This document shows positions 46,859 through 58,383 of a DNA stretch of 64,000 nucleotides, piece after piece (position 1 is the stretch's first letter; each line of letters starts with the position of its first letter). The notes beneath the pieces were generated by a model. The model searched no databases and was not told where the DNA came from. It was given only the letters and a program-made list of their open reading frames with translations. Position numbers and translations under genes: made by a program. This DNA is from Armillaria gallica. Taxonomy: Eukaryota > Basidiomycota > Agaricomycetes > Agaricales > Physalacriaceae. The stretch lies in assembly GCA_037576215.1 (NCBI GenBank), contig JBANDB010000004.1:1178001-1242000 (forward strand). The letters run 5' to 3'.

Positions 46859-47338
46859 TGTAAGACCCGAACTTCAATCAAAGGTGAATAGATCAGCTGT
46901 ATTGCGTTCGTACAGTCACCGTCTAGCCCTTGTGATGATTGACGCCCAAGACTCACTTTAGGAGCTCTTAGCAAAGAAGGAGTATGTTCGGTATGAATAA
47001 ACTTTAGCTCAAAGCTAGGGAAATACAGGCTTTGAGTAAGCTACTTATATACTAAAGTGAGGGTCTGTAAATGGTACTAAAAGGTGACTACCATGTTAGA
47101 AAGTGAATAAGCGAACTACACGGTAGCCGAGAAATCCTACGTGTCGCTATGTATTGGACGCCCGGTGACGACTTTACTCCTTCTTGAGTACACGTCAACC
47201 GAGTGTGACATGATAGTGATGTGAAGATTTATGAAGACTCTCTGGGAGTCGCGGGTCTAAAGATAAGGGGTGAGTAAGCATCTTATCTAATCTTCCAGAG
47301 ATAAGATAAGATGCTGTGAAAACGAATAAATCGTAACA
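46859..47338 (-). repeat. Element 3 3' LTR
   Basis: Sense start TGTTACGATTTATTCG, end GGTCTTACA. It shares its ends and the TATATAAG region with the element 2 LTRs but is 57 bp longer. Confidence 0.95.
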
Positions 47339-47714
47339 TTACCCCCCCCTTAAGGCAGGTGTCCCAACTGCCAGTACATCGGCGTTCCGTCTACTTCATC
47401 GTCATGCTGTCCCCAGAGACCTCTAATGTTTCAGAGAAATGCCATATGCGCTGCAGCTTGTCCCAAAGGCCTTGTTCGCCCAGAGGGAGCAGGGATTTTT
47501 CGTATGGTGGTGATGCGAGTGGTAAACGGTCCCGTATGACCCGTGGGCAGACCCGATGAATCTATTATTTTACCGGCTTGTAGTGGAGTATTGGTCATCT
47601 TGGAAGTCATGAGTGAAAGGAAGCATGAAGGAGGATATGAGGCATTTTTGTCGTTAGAAGTCGTGAATGAGGGCCCGTTGGCTATCCCCCGTTATAGGGC
47701 TCGACTGTGTTTGT
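47339..47714 (-). other. Element 3 region between pol and 3' LTR, with polypurine tract
   Basis: Sense AAGGGGGGGGTAA at 47339-47351 is the polypurine tract. Just before it both elements 2 and 3 have CAGTTGGGACACCTGCCTTAA. A frame starting near 47610 runs about 60 codons to a TGA and on to this TAA, so a small extra coding region is possible but weakly supported. Confidence 0.6.
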
Positions 47715-50700
47715 TTATGGGATTTCTGTTGCTTCATACGGCGATTTCGAGCTTGTCGAGGGGTCATCGTTGCCACCAAACCAATCCCAGTCGAGTTCTT
47801 GGTCATACCAAACTTTTCGACCAGTGAATGGATCCGTATAGGACTGCCAATCTCCTGTCTCTTGTTTGGTGCGATTCACTTTTTCTGCGAGGTATTTGTC
47901 GACTAGTTCGTCGGCGTCCATGTCGTCTTCCTTTACCCAGCTGTTTGATTCCGGTCCATATCCTTTCCATTTGACAAAGTAGTCGGTAACCCAGTGCCAT
48001 GGTTCGCCAGCCTTTCCTCGGACCTTGCGGTCTCTATGGTCAAGTACATGCTCGATTTCATAGTGCTCCTCCCCGTCGATAAGATCGGGTGGTGGCAGAG
48101 GCGGCTGTTCCTGGTTAGGGAATGCGGGTGGCGTGTAGGGTGTTAGGAGGGATTCGTTGAATACTGGATGGATGTGCCAGCCCGGTGGGAGTTTTAATTT
48201 GTATGCCGAAGCTCCGATCTTGGCGATGATAGGGAAAGGGCCTGTTTTTTTGTCTGTGAGTTTTTTCTTCGGACGTGGAAGCGCCAGATTGCTTGTATCA
48301 AGCCAAACTTTGTCTCCCACCGAGTAATCAACTGCAGGTCTTTTCTTTTTGTCATATTGGGCTTTCATCTGGTCGGCGGCTTTCTCGAGTGCTTGCTTGG
48401 CCTCGGCATGGATTTTCTGTATATCTGAAACAAATGTGTTGGAGGCCGGTGTTCTAAACGGTGCTCGGGGTCGTACGGCACCAGGGAGGACCTCGACGAT
48501 ATAGCCATGGGTAACCTCGAAGGGACTTTTACCCGTTGTGGAGTGGGCGCGGTTATTGTGAGAGAAGGCCGCGAGGGAGAGCCATTCTGCCCAATCATTC
48601 TGTCGGTGATTGACGAAGATCCGGAGGTATTTTTCAACCTCCTGATTCACTCGCTCAGTCTGTCCGTCAGTTTGTGGGTGGTAGGCGGTGGATACGTTTG
48701 CCTTGATTTGAAGCAAGTCATAAAGGTCTTTCATGAACTTGGATACAAACACGGAGCCTCGGTCACTAATAACGACCTGTGGCATCCTGTGCTTGGCGTA
48801 GACTTCATCTCGTAGGATCTTGGCCCACCCTTCCGATGACATCTCCGTGGTGCATGCAACAGGTATGATTTCCTTAGAGAAATGGTCGACGATCATTAGG
48901 ATTGCGTCAAAACCGTTGCTCTTCGGTAAGCCAGTCACCATGTCGACGGAGATGTGAGTCCAAGGTCGGGATGGAATGGCGTTTGGATGAAGCGGCGCTG
49001 CTTTTGCTTGAGTGCTTGACTTGGTTCGTTGGCACGTCTCGCAGCCGCGGACATAATCTTCTATGTCTTTTTTCATTCTGGGCCACCAATATTCTCGTAG
49101 GACGAGTTCTTTAGTCTTCTCTATGCCGGGATGTCCCGCTGTGATGTGGTCGTGAACTTGTGCGATTATCTCGCCTCGTAACGCGTGGTCAGAAGGAACG
49201 TAAATGCGGGAATCGTAATAGATTAACCCATCATTCATTTTCAGTCCTCGGTCGTGGTTAAGGGAGGTCGCAACATTCTTGTCCCATCGGTGGTGGTCGA
49301 GCGTGGCTTGCTTTATCTTGGAATGGGTTTCCTCGATAGTGGGCATGACTAGTGCCTGGAAATGCTCGGGTTTGAGGACGATAACTTCATCGTTGTCCTC
49401 CTTTCCTTGCTTGTGATCTGCTCTGCGACTAAGTAAGTCGGCTTTCTTGTTTGCGATTCCTGATTTGTGGTGTAGCGTAAAGTGGTATTCGGCCAGCTCA
49501 GTAACCCATCGCGCTTGTCACCGATTGAGTTTCTGGGGTTTTCGGAAATACTGGAGATTCTGGTGATCCGTCCATATTTCGAAGTCCTGAGCTGCGCCCA
49601 TAAGATAGTGCCTCCACTCGTCGAGCGCGATCATTATCGCGAGCAGTTCTTTGTCATAAATTTCATAATTTCGTTCTGTCATAGTGAGGGATTTGGATAA
49701 AAATGCGACCGGGCGCCATTTTCCATCCTGCTCCTGCGTCAATACCGCACCTATCGCTCCCTCACTTGCATCCGCCTCTACGCGGAACTTTCCTTCCTCG
49801 GTGGGTATTGCCAGTACCACCTCTTCGGCTAATAGGCGTTTCAATTCTTTGAACGCGTCCTGTTGCGCTTTTCCCCATTTCCATGGGTCATTTCCTGTCA
49901 GCTGGGTCATTGGTTTGACGACCTTGCTGTATCCTTTGATAAAGTGCCTGTAGAAGTTGGTAAAGCCTAAGAACGACTGGAGCTGTACTTTCTTGGTTGG
50001 TACAGGCCACTCTGCGATTCCTGCGATTTTGACTGGGTCCATGCGGATGCTCCCTTCACTGATGATGACCCCAAGGTACTCCGTCTCCAAGGTCTCGAAC
50101 TCGCATTTCTCTGCTTTAAGGAATAGCTTGTTCTTCCGGAGGAGTCTCAGAACTTCGCGCGTGATGCGGCGATGCTCTTCCTTGGTCTTGGACATGATAA
50201 GGATATCGTCAAGGTAAATGGTGACGGCGCCTGATGCAATGAGGTTCTTGAAAATGTCATTCATCATCCACTGGAAGGTGGCGGGCGAATTGGTGAGCCC
50301 GAAGAACATAACCGTGGGTTCGAACAACCCGCGATTAGTTCTAAATGCCGCCTTCCACTCGTCGCCGCTTTTGATGCGCACATTGTTGTATCCCCATCGA
50401 ACGTCAAGCTTGGAAAAATACTTGGCACCCCACAACTTGTCCATTAGTTCTGAGATTAGAGGAAGGGGATAACGGTTTTTAATCGTCATCTCATTGAGCT
50501 TCCTATAATCCTGGACTGGTCGCAGCTTGCCATCCTTCTTTTTGACAAAGAAAAATGGCGAGGCCATGGGTGACTTGGATGGTCGTATTCGTCCACTTGA
50601 GAGGTTTTCGTCTAAGAACTTGTCAAGTTCCACTTGTTCATTCCGGTTCAAAGGGTAGACCTTGCAATCTAGATTGGCGCTTGCATTTGGAGTAAGTTCA

Positions 50701-52790
50701 ATGGCGTGGTCCCACGTCTTTGGGTCAGGAAGTTCATCGAAGCTGTCCTTGTCGAATAGATCGTTGAAATCCTGACACCATTCTGGGACCATTTCTTCGA
50801 ACATCTTAGTTTTTTTGTCTGCGTTGGCTGCGGCGGCTAAGTCATTGGCGTGATGTGCACGTATGAGAATAGCCCGCATAAAATCTATTGCAAGGATGGT
50901 GTCCCCTTCCTCCAGTTCTTCGTCCCACTTGTCATCGGGATCCGCATCAGGTAACGTGAACGGGTTTTTACGGCATTCGCACCGTGCAAACGTTAATCCT
51001 CCAGTCTTCCAATTGATGATTGGATTATGCCGGGTTAACCAATCGTGACCAAGGAAGATTTCCTTATCACTGAGATCCATTACGGCTAGATCTATTTGTT
51101 CAGAATGATCCCTGATTTTAAGTTCGATCTCGGCATATTCAGTAATTGATCCTCCCGAGTTCTTGGTTCCGTCGGCATTATAGACTGGGATTGGGGCGGC
51201 TGTCGGTCGAGTCGGGAGGTTGTGTTTTTTAACGAATTTTTGATTGATAGCGCTACTGGTGCATCCACTGTCTACCAGCGCAGTTGTAGCGATATTGGAA
51301 ATTGTTCCTGGAGCCCCGAGCATGATGGGGATCACCAGGTCTTTTCCTTTATCACTTAACGCGCTGATAAGTCGCTTTGGCTCTTGTAGCTCGTGAAGCC
51401 ACCAGAGTGCATCAATTCGCTTCATCCCCCTCATTGCTTCGATCATTGAGTCGATGACCTCCTCTGTGCGTGCCTTGTGAATCCAGTTTTTGAGGATTGC
51501 CTTTGCTTCTGACTCTGTTCGCGCTTGTACTACGCCGCGTAGAGTCCACTCCGCCTCGAATGGTTTGAGCCATTCCTTATAGGTCTGTCCCTTTGTATAG
51601 GTTCGGGACAGTTGCGGGACCTCTTCAACCTTCGCGTCGCTCCATACGGGCACAACTACCGTCGGTGAGGTCACCGCATTTTCTAAGTCTAAAGGGGTTA
51701 ATTTAGCGTCCTTGTTCATCATGAAACTGGTAATGTCCTCGTGGTCAGGTACTTCAATAAAAGCTACCTGATGCCCCCTTTGCACTGCCTGGGCGCTAGC
51801 AGCTTCCAAGCCTGCGGCTTTCTGGTCAGTTGTGGAACGGGAGTAGCTTTCCGCGAAGGCATCGCTCCTTAACGGAGTGACAAGGTGGGCTGTCACTGTT
51901 GCGCAACGATTGCCTACACTTCTCATCGTTGAGTAACAGTCGCCTTTACCTGGTTCCTTCGGGCCCGTCTCTGTGATGACCGGGATCCTCATTTCATTTG
52001 GCGTTCCCCCATTGTCGGGTCGCCCTTCGCCTCGATAGGCATTGGCAACTGATCGGGGGCACTTACCCGACTCCGGTTCGTCCTCTTGGTTCTTCAGGAT
52101 CGAGAGCAAATAGACCCTTGCGTCCCTCGTATCGTCTAGTGTTGCCTTCGTTAGGGCCCGTAGTCCAGTGTTGCGGGAGCTGGCCTCCATTGCTGTCTTC
52201 AGAGCCCCATCGTGGGATTTACACTCTGCAGCCCGTGAGCAAGTCTCTTTTACCAGAGGAGGTTTCGCCGAAGCTATTCCCTCGAAACTCCCTGCGCAGC
52301 AGGGACTCCATAGAGCTGCGATCTCAGTGAGGGGACGTTTACACGGGAGCATAGCTGTCTGCCCTCCTGTCCCATCTGGTCGAACATTCGTCACTGCGGC
52401 TTGAAACTCCCCTCGGGGAGGCCTCGACTGGTGCTTCGCCGTTATGATGGGTGTCACTATGGTGGGTGACTCATCACCTCGGACTTTCGTCTGTAATAGA
52501 TTACTTGCCGGGTGTCGAACCGATAGCTCTGTGACTACCGCGCTCGTTCCTGGAATCGTCGACAGTCCCACTGTCTCGATTATCGCTTCATTAGGCGTAG
52601 ATCGAACCGATAGCTCTGTGACTACCGCGTTCCTTGGTTGATTCTGAGGTTTCAGTTTCTGGTCTGATTGCGAAGTCGCGGGTATATTCGAATGCGCGTT
52701 TGATACTACAGGCGATATATAAGTACAATCATGAGATGCGATAGGCGTACCAGCCGAAACTAAACCTCGGGCCGCCGAATAGACTGAATC
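47715..52790 (-). pseudogene. Element 3 Pol (protease, RT, RNase H, integrase, chromodomain), one stop from intact
   Basis: A single frame in two open pieces (49518-52571 extended upstream to about 52790, and 47715-49517) separated only by TGA 49518. In order: an unrecognised N-terminal region of about 370 residues, protease ALVDSGCTSSAI (near 51265), RT with KLRPVQDYRKLNEMTIKN, YFSKLDVRW and YLDD (50205-50216), RNase H VEADASEGAIGAV, integrase HHCC (HDHITAGHPG, CETCQRTK, about 49030-49160), DDE residues in ISVDMVTGL, VISDRGSVF and VNQEVEKYL, and a chromodomain (EEHYEIEHVLDHRDRK to YLAEKVNR, about 47880-48078). It overlaps the end of gag in the -1 frame. Confidence 0.92.
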
Positions 52791-52795
52791 ATCAT

Positions 52796-54260
52796 CTAGA
52801 CGGTGGTCTCTTTTACCTCTTCAATCGTTGTGAGGCCTTCCTTGTGGTCCCAGTAGGTGTTTGCGCGTCGCAAAGACTCTGCCCAGGTTTTTGGTGCAGT
52901 GGTAGGGCAGTCGCGTTTGAAATGGCCCTTTTTGCCACATCCAAAGCATACCGTGTTTGCCGTGGCCTTGTCGATATTCATCGGCTGTCCGCGCCCTCCG
53001 TATGTTGTCCCTGTAGCCGTAATTGTCGCTGGCACAGGGGCTCTAGTCTGACCACCCTGTACAGGCGTGGTCATCTTCTGTGGTCAGGTTATTGGCCCTG
53101 TCGTTCCTTCTGCCTGCTTGAGGCGCCAATTGAGATCGATTCGGAGTAAGCGAGCTTTCCATGCTGGGTAGTCGGTTGGTACGTCCCCGTCTGATGAGTA
53201 TATAGTGTTTTTACTCGACTGGCGGGCGGCCTTTTTGATCTGGTGGAGCATTAACTGGTCGTTATTGCGTACCCCAGCGTGGTATGCCAGTTCTTCAAAG
53301 ATTTGAAAGAACTTGTCGCCATCCTTGTGTTCCGACTGCTTTAGCTTTTCCCACTGTGCATACCTTAACTGCGAATCAGCATCCTTCCAGAATCTCTTGG
53401 TGAGTTCCGACTGAAACTCGTCGTAGGTTGGATACTGCTGTTCGCCGTTCGCCATCTTTCCTATGACTTTAGCACACAACTGCCACCACCTTCCAGCGTC
53501 TCCTGCGAGTCGAGAGACGCAGAAGACGACCTTGTGCGGGGGTTGGCGGAAGTGCCGGTTAAAGACATCGAAATGCAACTCACACTTTAGGAAGAAGCGA
53601 GCGATGTCGTCAGAGTCCCCTAAAAAGTTGTCGACCTCTTTCAAGATTTTTGGTTTGAAGTCGTCGTAGGGGGCTATCGCTCCAGCTTGTAGTTCCCAAG
53701 TTATGGGCGGGTCTGGCATTCGAGGAGGTGCTGGGAATCGTGGTAGCATTACCCGTACCGGGGGGGGCGGGAGGTGGCTGTGCTGGTAATCCGCCACCTC
53801 CACCGGCTCCATGTCCGCCACCGGCAAAAGGTAGGTACCCGGGTCGGTACGTTCCTGGTGCCGCTTGTCTGGTGGCGTAAACAAACGTATTAGTGACTCG
53901 GGGAGGTGCTACTGGGGGCTCATCTGGCAGTGGTTCCTGGATCTCGATCTCGGGCGCGGCTTCTTCGTAAGGGGGAAAAGTCTCCAATACGGCATCCGGG
54001 TGTATTTCGTTCCATAGGAAGCGAGCATTTCGCTCCGCCTCATACTGTAGGATCTCGTCGGCTGGGAGATCTGCCTGTTTCCTAATAAAATAATCGTTCC
54101 TGGCTTGGGTTCTTCCCCAAACCGCGGCAAATGGTAACTCGTGGGCAAAATAATTATAGATATCAACATATTCTGCTTGCCTTAGCAACGCAGGAATGGG
54201 GATCGAGGGGTCATTGCCAGTTTCGTTATAAAAATTGATGGCATCAGTTAGTGTCATCAT
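52796..54260 (-). pseudogene. Element 3 Gag
   Basis: Start at the double ATG (54260) followed by TLTDAINFYNETGNDPS. The first part runs in one frame to the G run near 53758-53766, where an extra base shifts it. The capsid-like part continues in the new frame (VMLPRFPAPPRMPDPPITWE and KEVDNFLGDSDDIARFFLK) with a TGA at 53084, then the zinc knuckle CFGCGKKGHFKRDC (about 52905-52950), ending at TAG 52796. An in-frame Met at 54320 is an alternative start. The stop overlaps the -1 frame of pol. Confidence 0.85.
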
Positions 54261-55187
54261 CACTGGGATAGTAGGGTGACTGCCCGTGCGTCTGCTCGGA
54301 GGCCGACTCAGGGATTCCATCGATCGTGACCCTTGGGAAGGGGGTAAGGGGACGTGCTGGTGGACTACCGACGGTGGTCAACTCAGTGAGCTCCTCTGGT
54401 GAGCGCGTGAGCTCAGGCGGTGGCTGTGGTTGCTCCCTGAATCGCTGGGCGAGCTGCTCCCAAGCACTTGCTCGAGGGGGTCGGAGGGGAGACCTTCGAG
54501 GCTGTGCTCGCCAACCACTGCGCCTGGGGTTTGAGGGGCCGGCGACGGGTTCACTGACCTGTACAGGCTCGAGTGGTGGCTCGCTGGTCTGGACAGAATG
54601 ATGGGGCGAGTTGCGGACGGGAGCAGGGAAGTAGGCACTATAGGGGATGTCGAGATTATCCCAGAGCTCGCTGTTAGTGAGATCGGCTGCGGGTGTTGGA
54701 GAATCGGTGGTTGCGACAGGTCGAGTGTCGCGGCCCATGTTAGATCTCCTTCCGCGGTTGGTTTGGGAGTGTGTGTCGGGTGAGGGAGTTCGAGGGACAA
54801 ACACGGCATAAAAGGAAGCGGGATGCTCGGAGGTGATGTCGACCTCTGCTGGGTTCCTTCTGGGAGGGGTAATAGAGCTTCCCTCCGGGATCGCGGTAGA
54901 AGTCGACTCAGAAACGTGATCTCCTCTTCGTCGACTCGTCGTCCAGGGAGGTTGTGGATTGGGATTGGCCAGCGTGGTATGGGTGTGAGGGGTCGGGGTG
55001 GCTGCTGCTCGAGCGGGACGCCATTGGTATTACCTGTAATGACTGGGGTGGTGCGGTGCACCTCTTCTTGTCGTCGTAGCTGCCTTGTTCTGTGGCGGAA
55101 CCTGATGGCAAGAATGAGGGCAAGGGAGACAAAGGTGGCGCTTGGTATTCCTAGTGCGATGGCAATAACATGAGCGTCGTCTTCCAT
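54244..55187 (-). pseudogene. Element 3 ORF1: membrane-anchored proline-rich protein before gag
   Basis: ATG 55187 lies 43 bases after the 5' LTR. MEDDAHVIAIALGIPSATFV begins an acidic N-terminus plus one hydrophobic span, followed by a basic RFRHRTRQLRR stretch. The reading frame changes near 54.8 kb. The continuation (54244-54804) contains WDNLDIPYSAYFP, SAWEQLAQRFREQPQP and GIPESASEQTH, all with counterparts in element 2. It stops at TGA 54244, overlapping the gag start by about 17 bases. No database family recognised. It could be an accessory envelope- or membrane-targeting protein, but this is a guess. Confidence 0.7.
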
Positions 55188-55214
55188 GGGGGTTCTGAGG
55201 CAGAATCAGTAAAG

Positions 55215-55229
55215 CTAGCTTTGAGCTAA
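55215..55229 (-). other. Element 3 primer-binding site, self-priming type
   Basis: After the 5' LTR the sense sequence is A-TTAGCTCAAAGCTAG. Fifteen bases are complementary to CTAGCTTTGAGCTAA within the LTR (55376-55390), about 33 bases after the TATA box. No TGG start, so tRNA priming is unlikely. Confidence 0.78.
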
Positions 55230-55230
55230 T

Positions 55231-55710
55231 TGTAAGACCCGAACTTCAATCAAAGGTGAATAGATCGGCTGTATTGCGTTCGTACAGTCACCGTCTAGCC
55301 CTTGTGATGATTGACGCCCAAGACTCACTTTAGGAGCTCTTAGCAAAGAAGGAGTATGTTCGGTATGAATAAACTTTAGCTCAAAGCTAGGGAAATACAG
55401 GCTTTGAGTAAGCTACTTATATACTAAAGTGAGGGTCTGTAAATGGTACTAAAAGGTGACTACTGTGTTAGAAAGTGAATAAGCGAACTACACGGTAACT
55501 GAGAAATCCTACGTGTTGCTACGTATTGGACACCTGGTGACGACTTTACTCCTTCTCGAGTACACGTCAACCGAGTGTGACATGATAGTGATGTGAAGAT
55601 TTATGAAGACTCTCTGGGAGTCGCGGGTCTAAAGATAAGGGGTGAGTAAGCATCTTATCTAATCTTCCAGAGATAAGATAAGATGCTGTGAAAACGAATA
55701 AATCGTAACA
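55231..55710 (-). repeat. Element 3 5' LTR with promoter
   Basis: Sense order: U3 with CTTATC (GATAAG) repeats, TATA box (sense TATATAAG, about 55415-55423), then the predicted transcript start at 55390. Confidence 0.93.
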
Positions 55711-55715
55711 GTAGC
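55711..55715. repeat. Target site duplication GTAGC, right of element 3
   Basis: Identical to 46854-46858. Deleting element 3 and one copy restores the DIRS-like frame. Confidence 0.92.
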
Positions 55716-55881
55716 CCCTTGTGTAACGAGGACGAAGTCCATATTCCATTGTAAGTTCTCCAGCAGAGCCATCAGTAACATCATTTTGGATACCGGATGG
55801 GAACCGACTGCTGTCTGAGGCAGTGTGATTGTTGGGATCCATTGTTGGTGAGATACATGATGCATGCAAAGGTTGAGACAT
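55711..55881 (-). pseudogene. DIRS-like reverse transcriptase, N-terminal part
   Basis: Encodes YGLRPRYTRGY up to the GTAGC duplication. Without element 3 the frame continues directly into LWQDPDSHNRDTPMMTATW at 46858, a segment typical of the region before the RT core. The first Met in this piece is at 55881. A TGA lies a little upstream in the same frame, so the true start is uncertain. Confidence 0.7.
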
Positions 55882-56265
55882 TGCTACAGGAGCTGTATGT
55901 CTACATCAATGATGAGAGGGTTTAGTCTTGAAGTTCACATGCTTGTAGCAGAGTTAAGATGAGCATCAGTTGTTGCAATAACGGAGGGAATCTTATTTCA
56001 GATGTGAGAGTTGAGGGCTGCTTTCTGTAGTGATAGTTCAACACGCTTGTTCTTTCCTGGATGCAGCTGCATATGTTTATATCGTGTGATAGGCACATGG
56101 GATTCGATTGGTGTCATGGTTGAAGCGAAAGCTGATGGGAGTTGTATTTAAATGGCAACTCCAGATGTACACAAAGAAGATTTCAAGACGTGAACACTCT
56201 ATCTGGGGAGAGTGTGAGAGTGATGAAACAGAAGCTCTGTTCTCCCCAGGTCTTATAATCCTTGA
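55882..56265. other. No gene recognised
   Basis: Upstream of the DIRS-like N-terminus. Possibly more of that element, but no frame could be followed. Confidence 0.4.
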
Positions 56266-56269
56266 AGAT

Positions 56270-56475
56270 AGGAGTACTGATCACACTGGCATGATAGACC
56301 ATGTCATGGAAGGAGGATACATTAAACCTCAGGTGCTGCTGACGCTCTGAACCATGATTTCCAGGTTTGAGTGTCTCTGACAAGGATCCCAGTCCTTCAA
56401 GCCAGGAATAGATAAAGCCCCCAACTTGTATGCACTCATGGCAATTAGACTTGCATAAAAACAAGTTTTAAACCC
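56270..56475. repeat. Dispersed repeat, copy 2 of 3
   Basis: See 27965-28150 and 44228-44300. Minus-strand frames here encode LCKSNCHECIQ, matching LCKSNCHKHI at the 44-kb copy, so old coding sequence is possible. Confidence 0.6.
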
Positions 56476-56519
56476 GATTAATTCTTGTGCACCTTTGGTG
56501 TGGCTCAACATGGTGCCGT

Positions 56520-58360
56520 TCATTGTACTTATAGGTGCAATTCAGGGTTCTTTTGTGGTCTTAAAGACATCTGACTTGCCTTCACAGGTTTTGATTATCT
56601 TCTGCATCGCTTAGGCCATACTACACATTCTCTCTGTACCATAAAGTTCCAAGTTTTACCAGATTCACATGTCAAATAACAGGGGACTTGCTATATGAGT
56701 AAATTCATTTTATGCTCTGGTGCACAGTCGTCAATGACCATAGACAGCCATAAGGTACCTGTACTGACACTGATGAGGCTTCAAAACTGACCATATGGCA
56801 TGGTGATATGCTTGGTATCAGGCTACCCATAGATTTTGTGATTTTCTATCAAATAGCACAGTCTACAAGCAGTACAGAGAGCTATAGTGAAGGCTTTACA
56901 CTGATAGCTAGTATACTACATAAGATAGTGAGCAGTACAGTGTCAGAACGGACTTAGAAGTGACATCTAGATGAGTCAACTCTATAAGACTTCAACATTG
57001 AATGCTATTCTCTGCCCAAAACAAGACTATTTACAGTCAGAACCAAGGGACACATCGAGATGAGATACAAACAATAAAGCAGAACACAGAAGGACTAGAT
57101 TACTCGTCATCTCGACGACTTGAATAAACCTAGAAAAGGATTGCTAAGTCCACAACGATACACACAGTAAAATGAACTTAGTCTAGAACACGACTAAACC
57201 TAGGAATAACTGAATAACCGATGCTTGACAGCGAGATAGCTAATTAAGATCGCATACTGATCGAAGCAATACAATCTTGGTCTGACGATAGATCACAATC
57301 AGTGGTTACACCCTCGAAATACTGTGCAAGCTGTAGTATTGAATAGGAATCCACATGACAAGGCATGAAGGAGAAGTGAGGGGTTCCTATGGACCAGTAG
57401 GGCGCTCCTCGGCAATAGAATGACCGCTAGTCATTCTGTCCAACTGAATAGAAACCTTGGAATGGCACAATCCTTGTAAATTAATTACTCATCATTTGTA
57501 TTGATACCTAAAGCTTGTACTATAATTACTTTTAGATACAAGCTCCTATACCTAGACTAGAAATTGTATAAATTAGCAGCGACTAGATGCATAACAGCAG
57601 GAAAGCATTCCCCCGTGTTTGTGCTAGTAGCCTTATAGCTACCTAATCAATCACTGGTTTTAAATTGCATATCCTCGACTGAAGTGAATTAAGTTTACCA
57701 AGTCAACCCCAAAAGGGCAGCTATAAGTAATCTAGAAGAACTAAGTAGGAAGAAGAGTTGTCCCCACATTTGTGCCTTACTAGTTAATTGAACTGCTCCG
57801 CATACAAAGGCCTCATGCTCCCTCACCAGCTAAAGTGATCTAGATGTGCTAAGTCGACTACAGACCGAAGATATTGCCTAGTTGAAGTGAAATAAGCCCT
57901 AGAACACTTTAAGTTTGAACAGTTAACAAGTCTGTGTACTCTTTGCAAGTCTTGTACTTGAAGCCAGGACCTGTGTGTTCTTTGTAGAGTCTGTGTACTC
58001 TTTGTAGAACTTTGGTTCTTTGTTGCAAGTGTGTGTGCTTGTGTTGTAATCGAGTCTGTGTACTCCAGAGCAATTATGCTCTTTGTAGACCTCTAGGTCT
58101 TTGATTGTTTGATTGTTAAAGCTTCCCTAGTTAAAGCCTTACCAGCTCTTCTAGACAAAGTTGTTTCGAGTCTAAGCCACTCAAATTATACCTTACAAAC
58201 CCCCCACATTCATATACCTCGCTATCATGATTAGTGTATCTCATGTAAACACTTCTAGACTTGAATTGAAGTTGTTTTAAAACACAAACCCAATTGATTA
58301 TCGAAATCTACGTACACCACAAGTGCTTCTATTGTACTCACCCTCGAACTTAATATTGGT
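56520..58360. other. AT-rich stretch without recognisable genes
   Basis: No frame of note. It includes an imperfect repeat of TCTGTGTACTCTTTG near 57930, 57989 and 58054. A long solo LTR is possible but no boundaries were found. Confidence 0.45.
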
Positions 58361-58363
58361 GAT

Positions 58364-58383
58364 TGTGTGTGTGTGTGTGTGTG
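58364..58383. repeat. (TG)n microsatellite
   Basis: About ten TG units in a row. Confidence 0.9.

Larger units (their letters stand above)
46859..55710 (-). mobile_element. Element 3: Tf1-like Ty3 chromovirus, nearly intact, minus strand
   Basis: Two 480-bp LTRs (46859-47338, 55231-55710) differ at 10 positions by my count, all transitions (97.9% identity). GTAGC occurs on both outer flanks (46854-46858, 55711-55715). Inside, on the minus strand, lie ORF1, gag and pol. Lesions found: a frame change in ORF1 near 54.8 kb, a one-base gain in a G run in gag (about 53758-53766), TGA in gag (53084) and TGA in pol (49518). It is the youngest element here by LTR identity and closely related to element 2. 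Confidence 0.95.
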
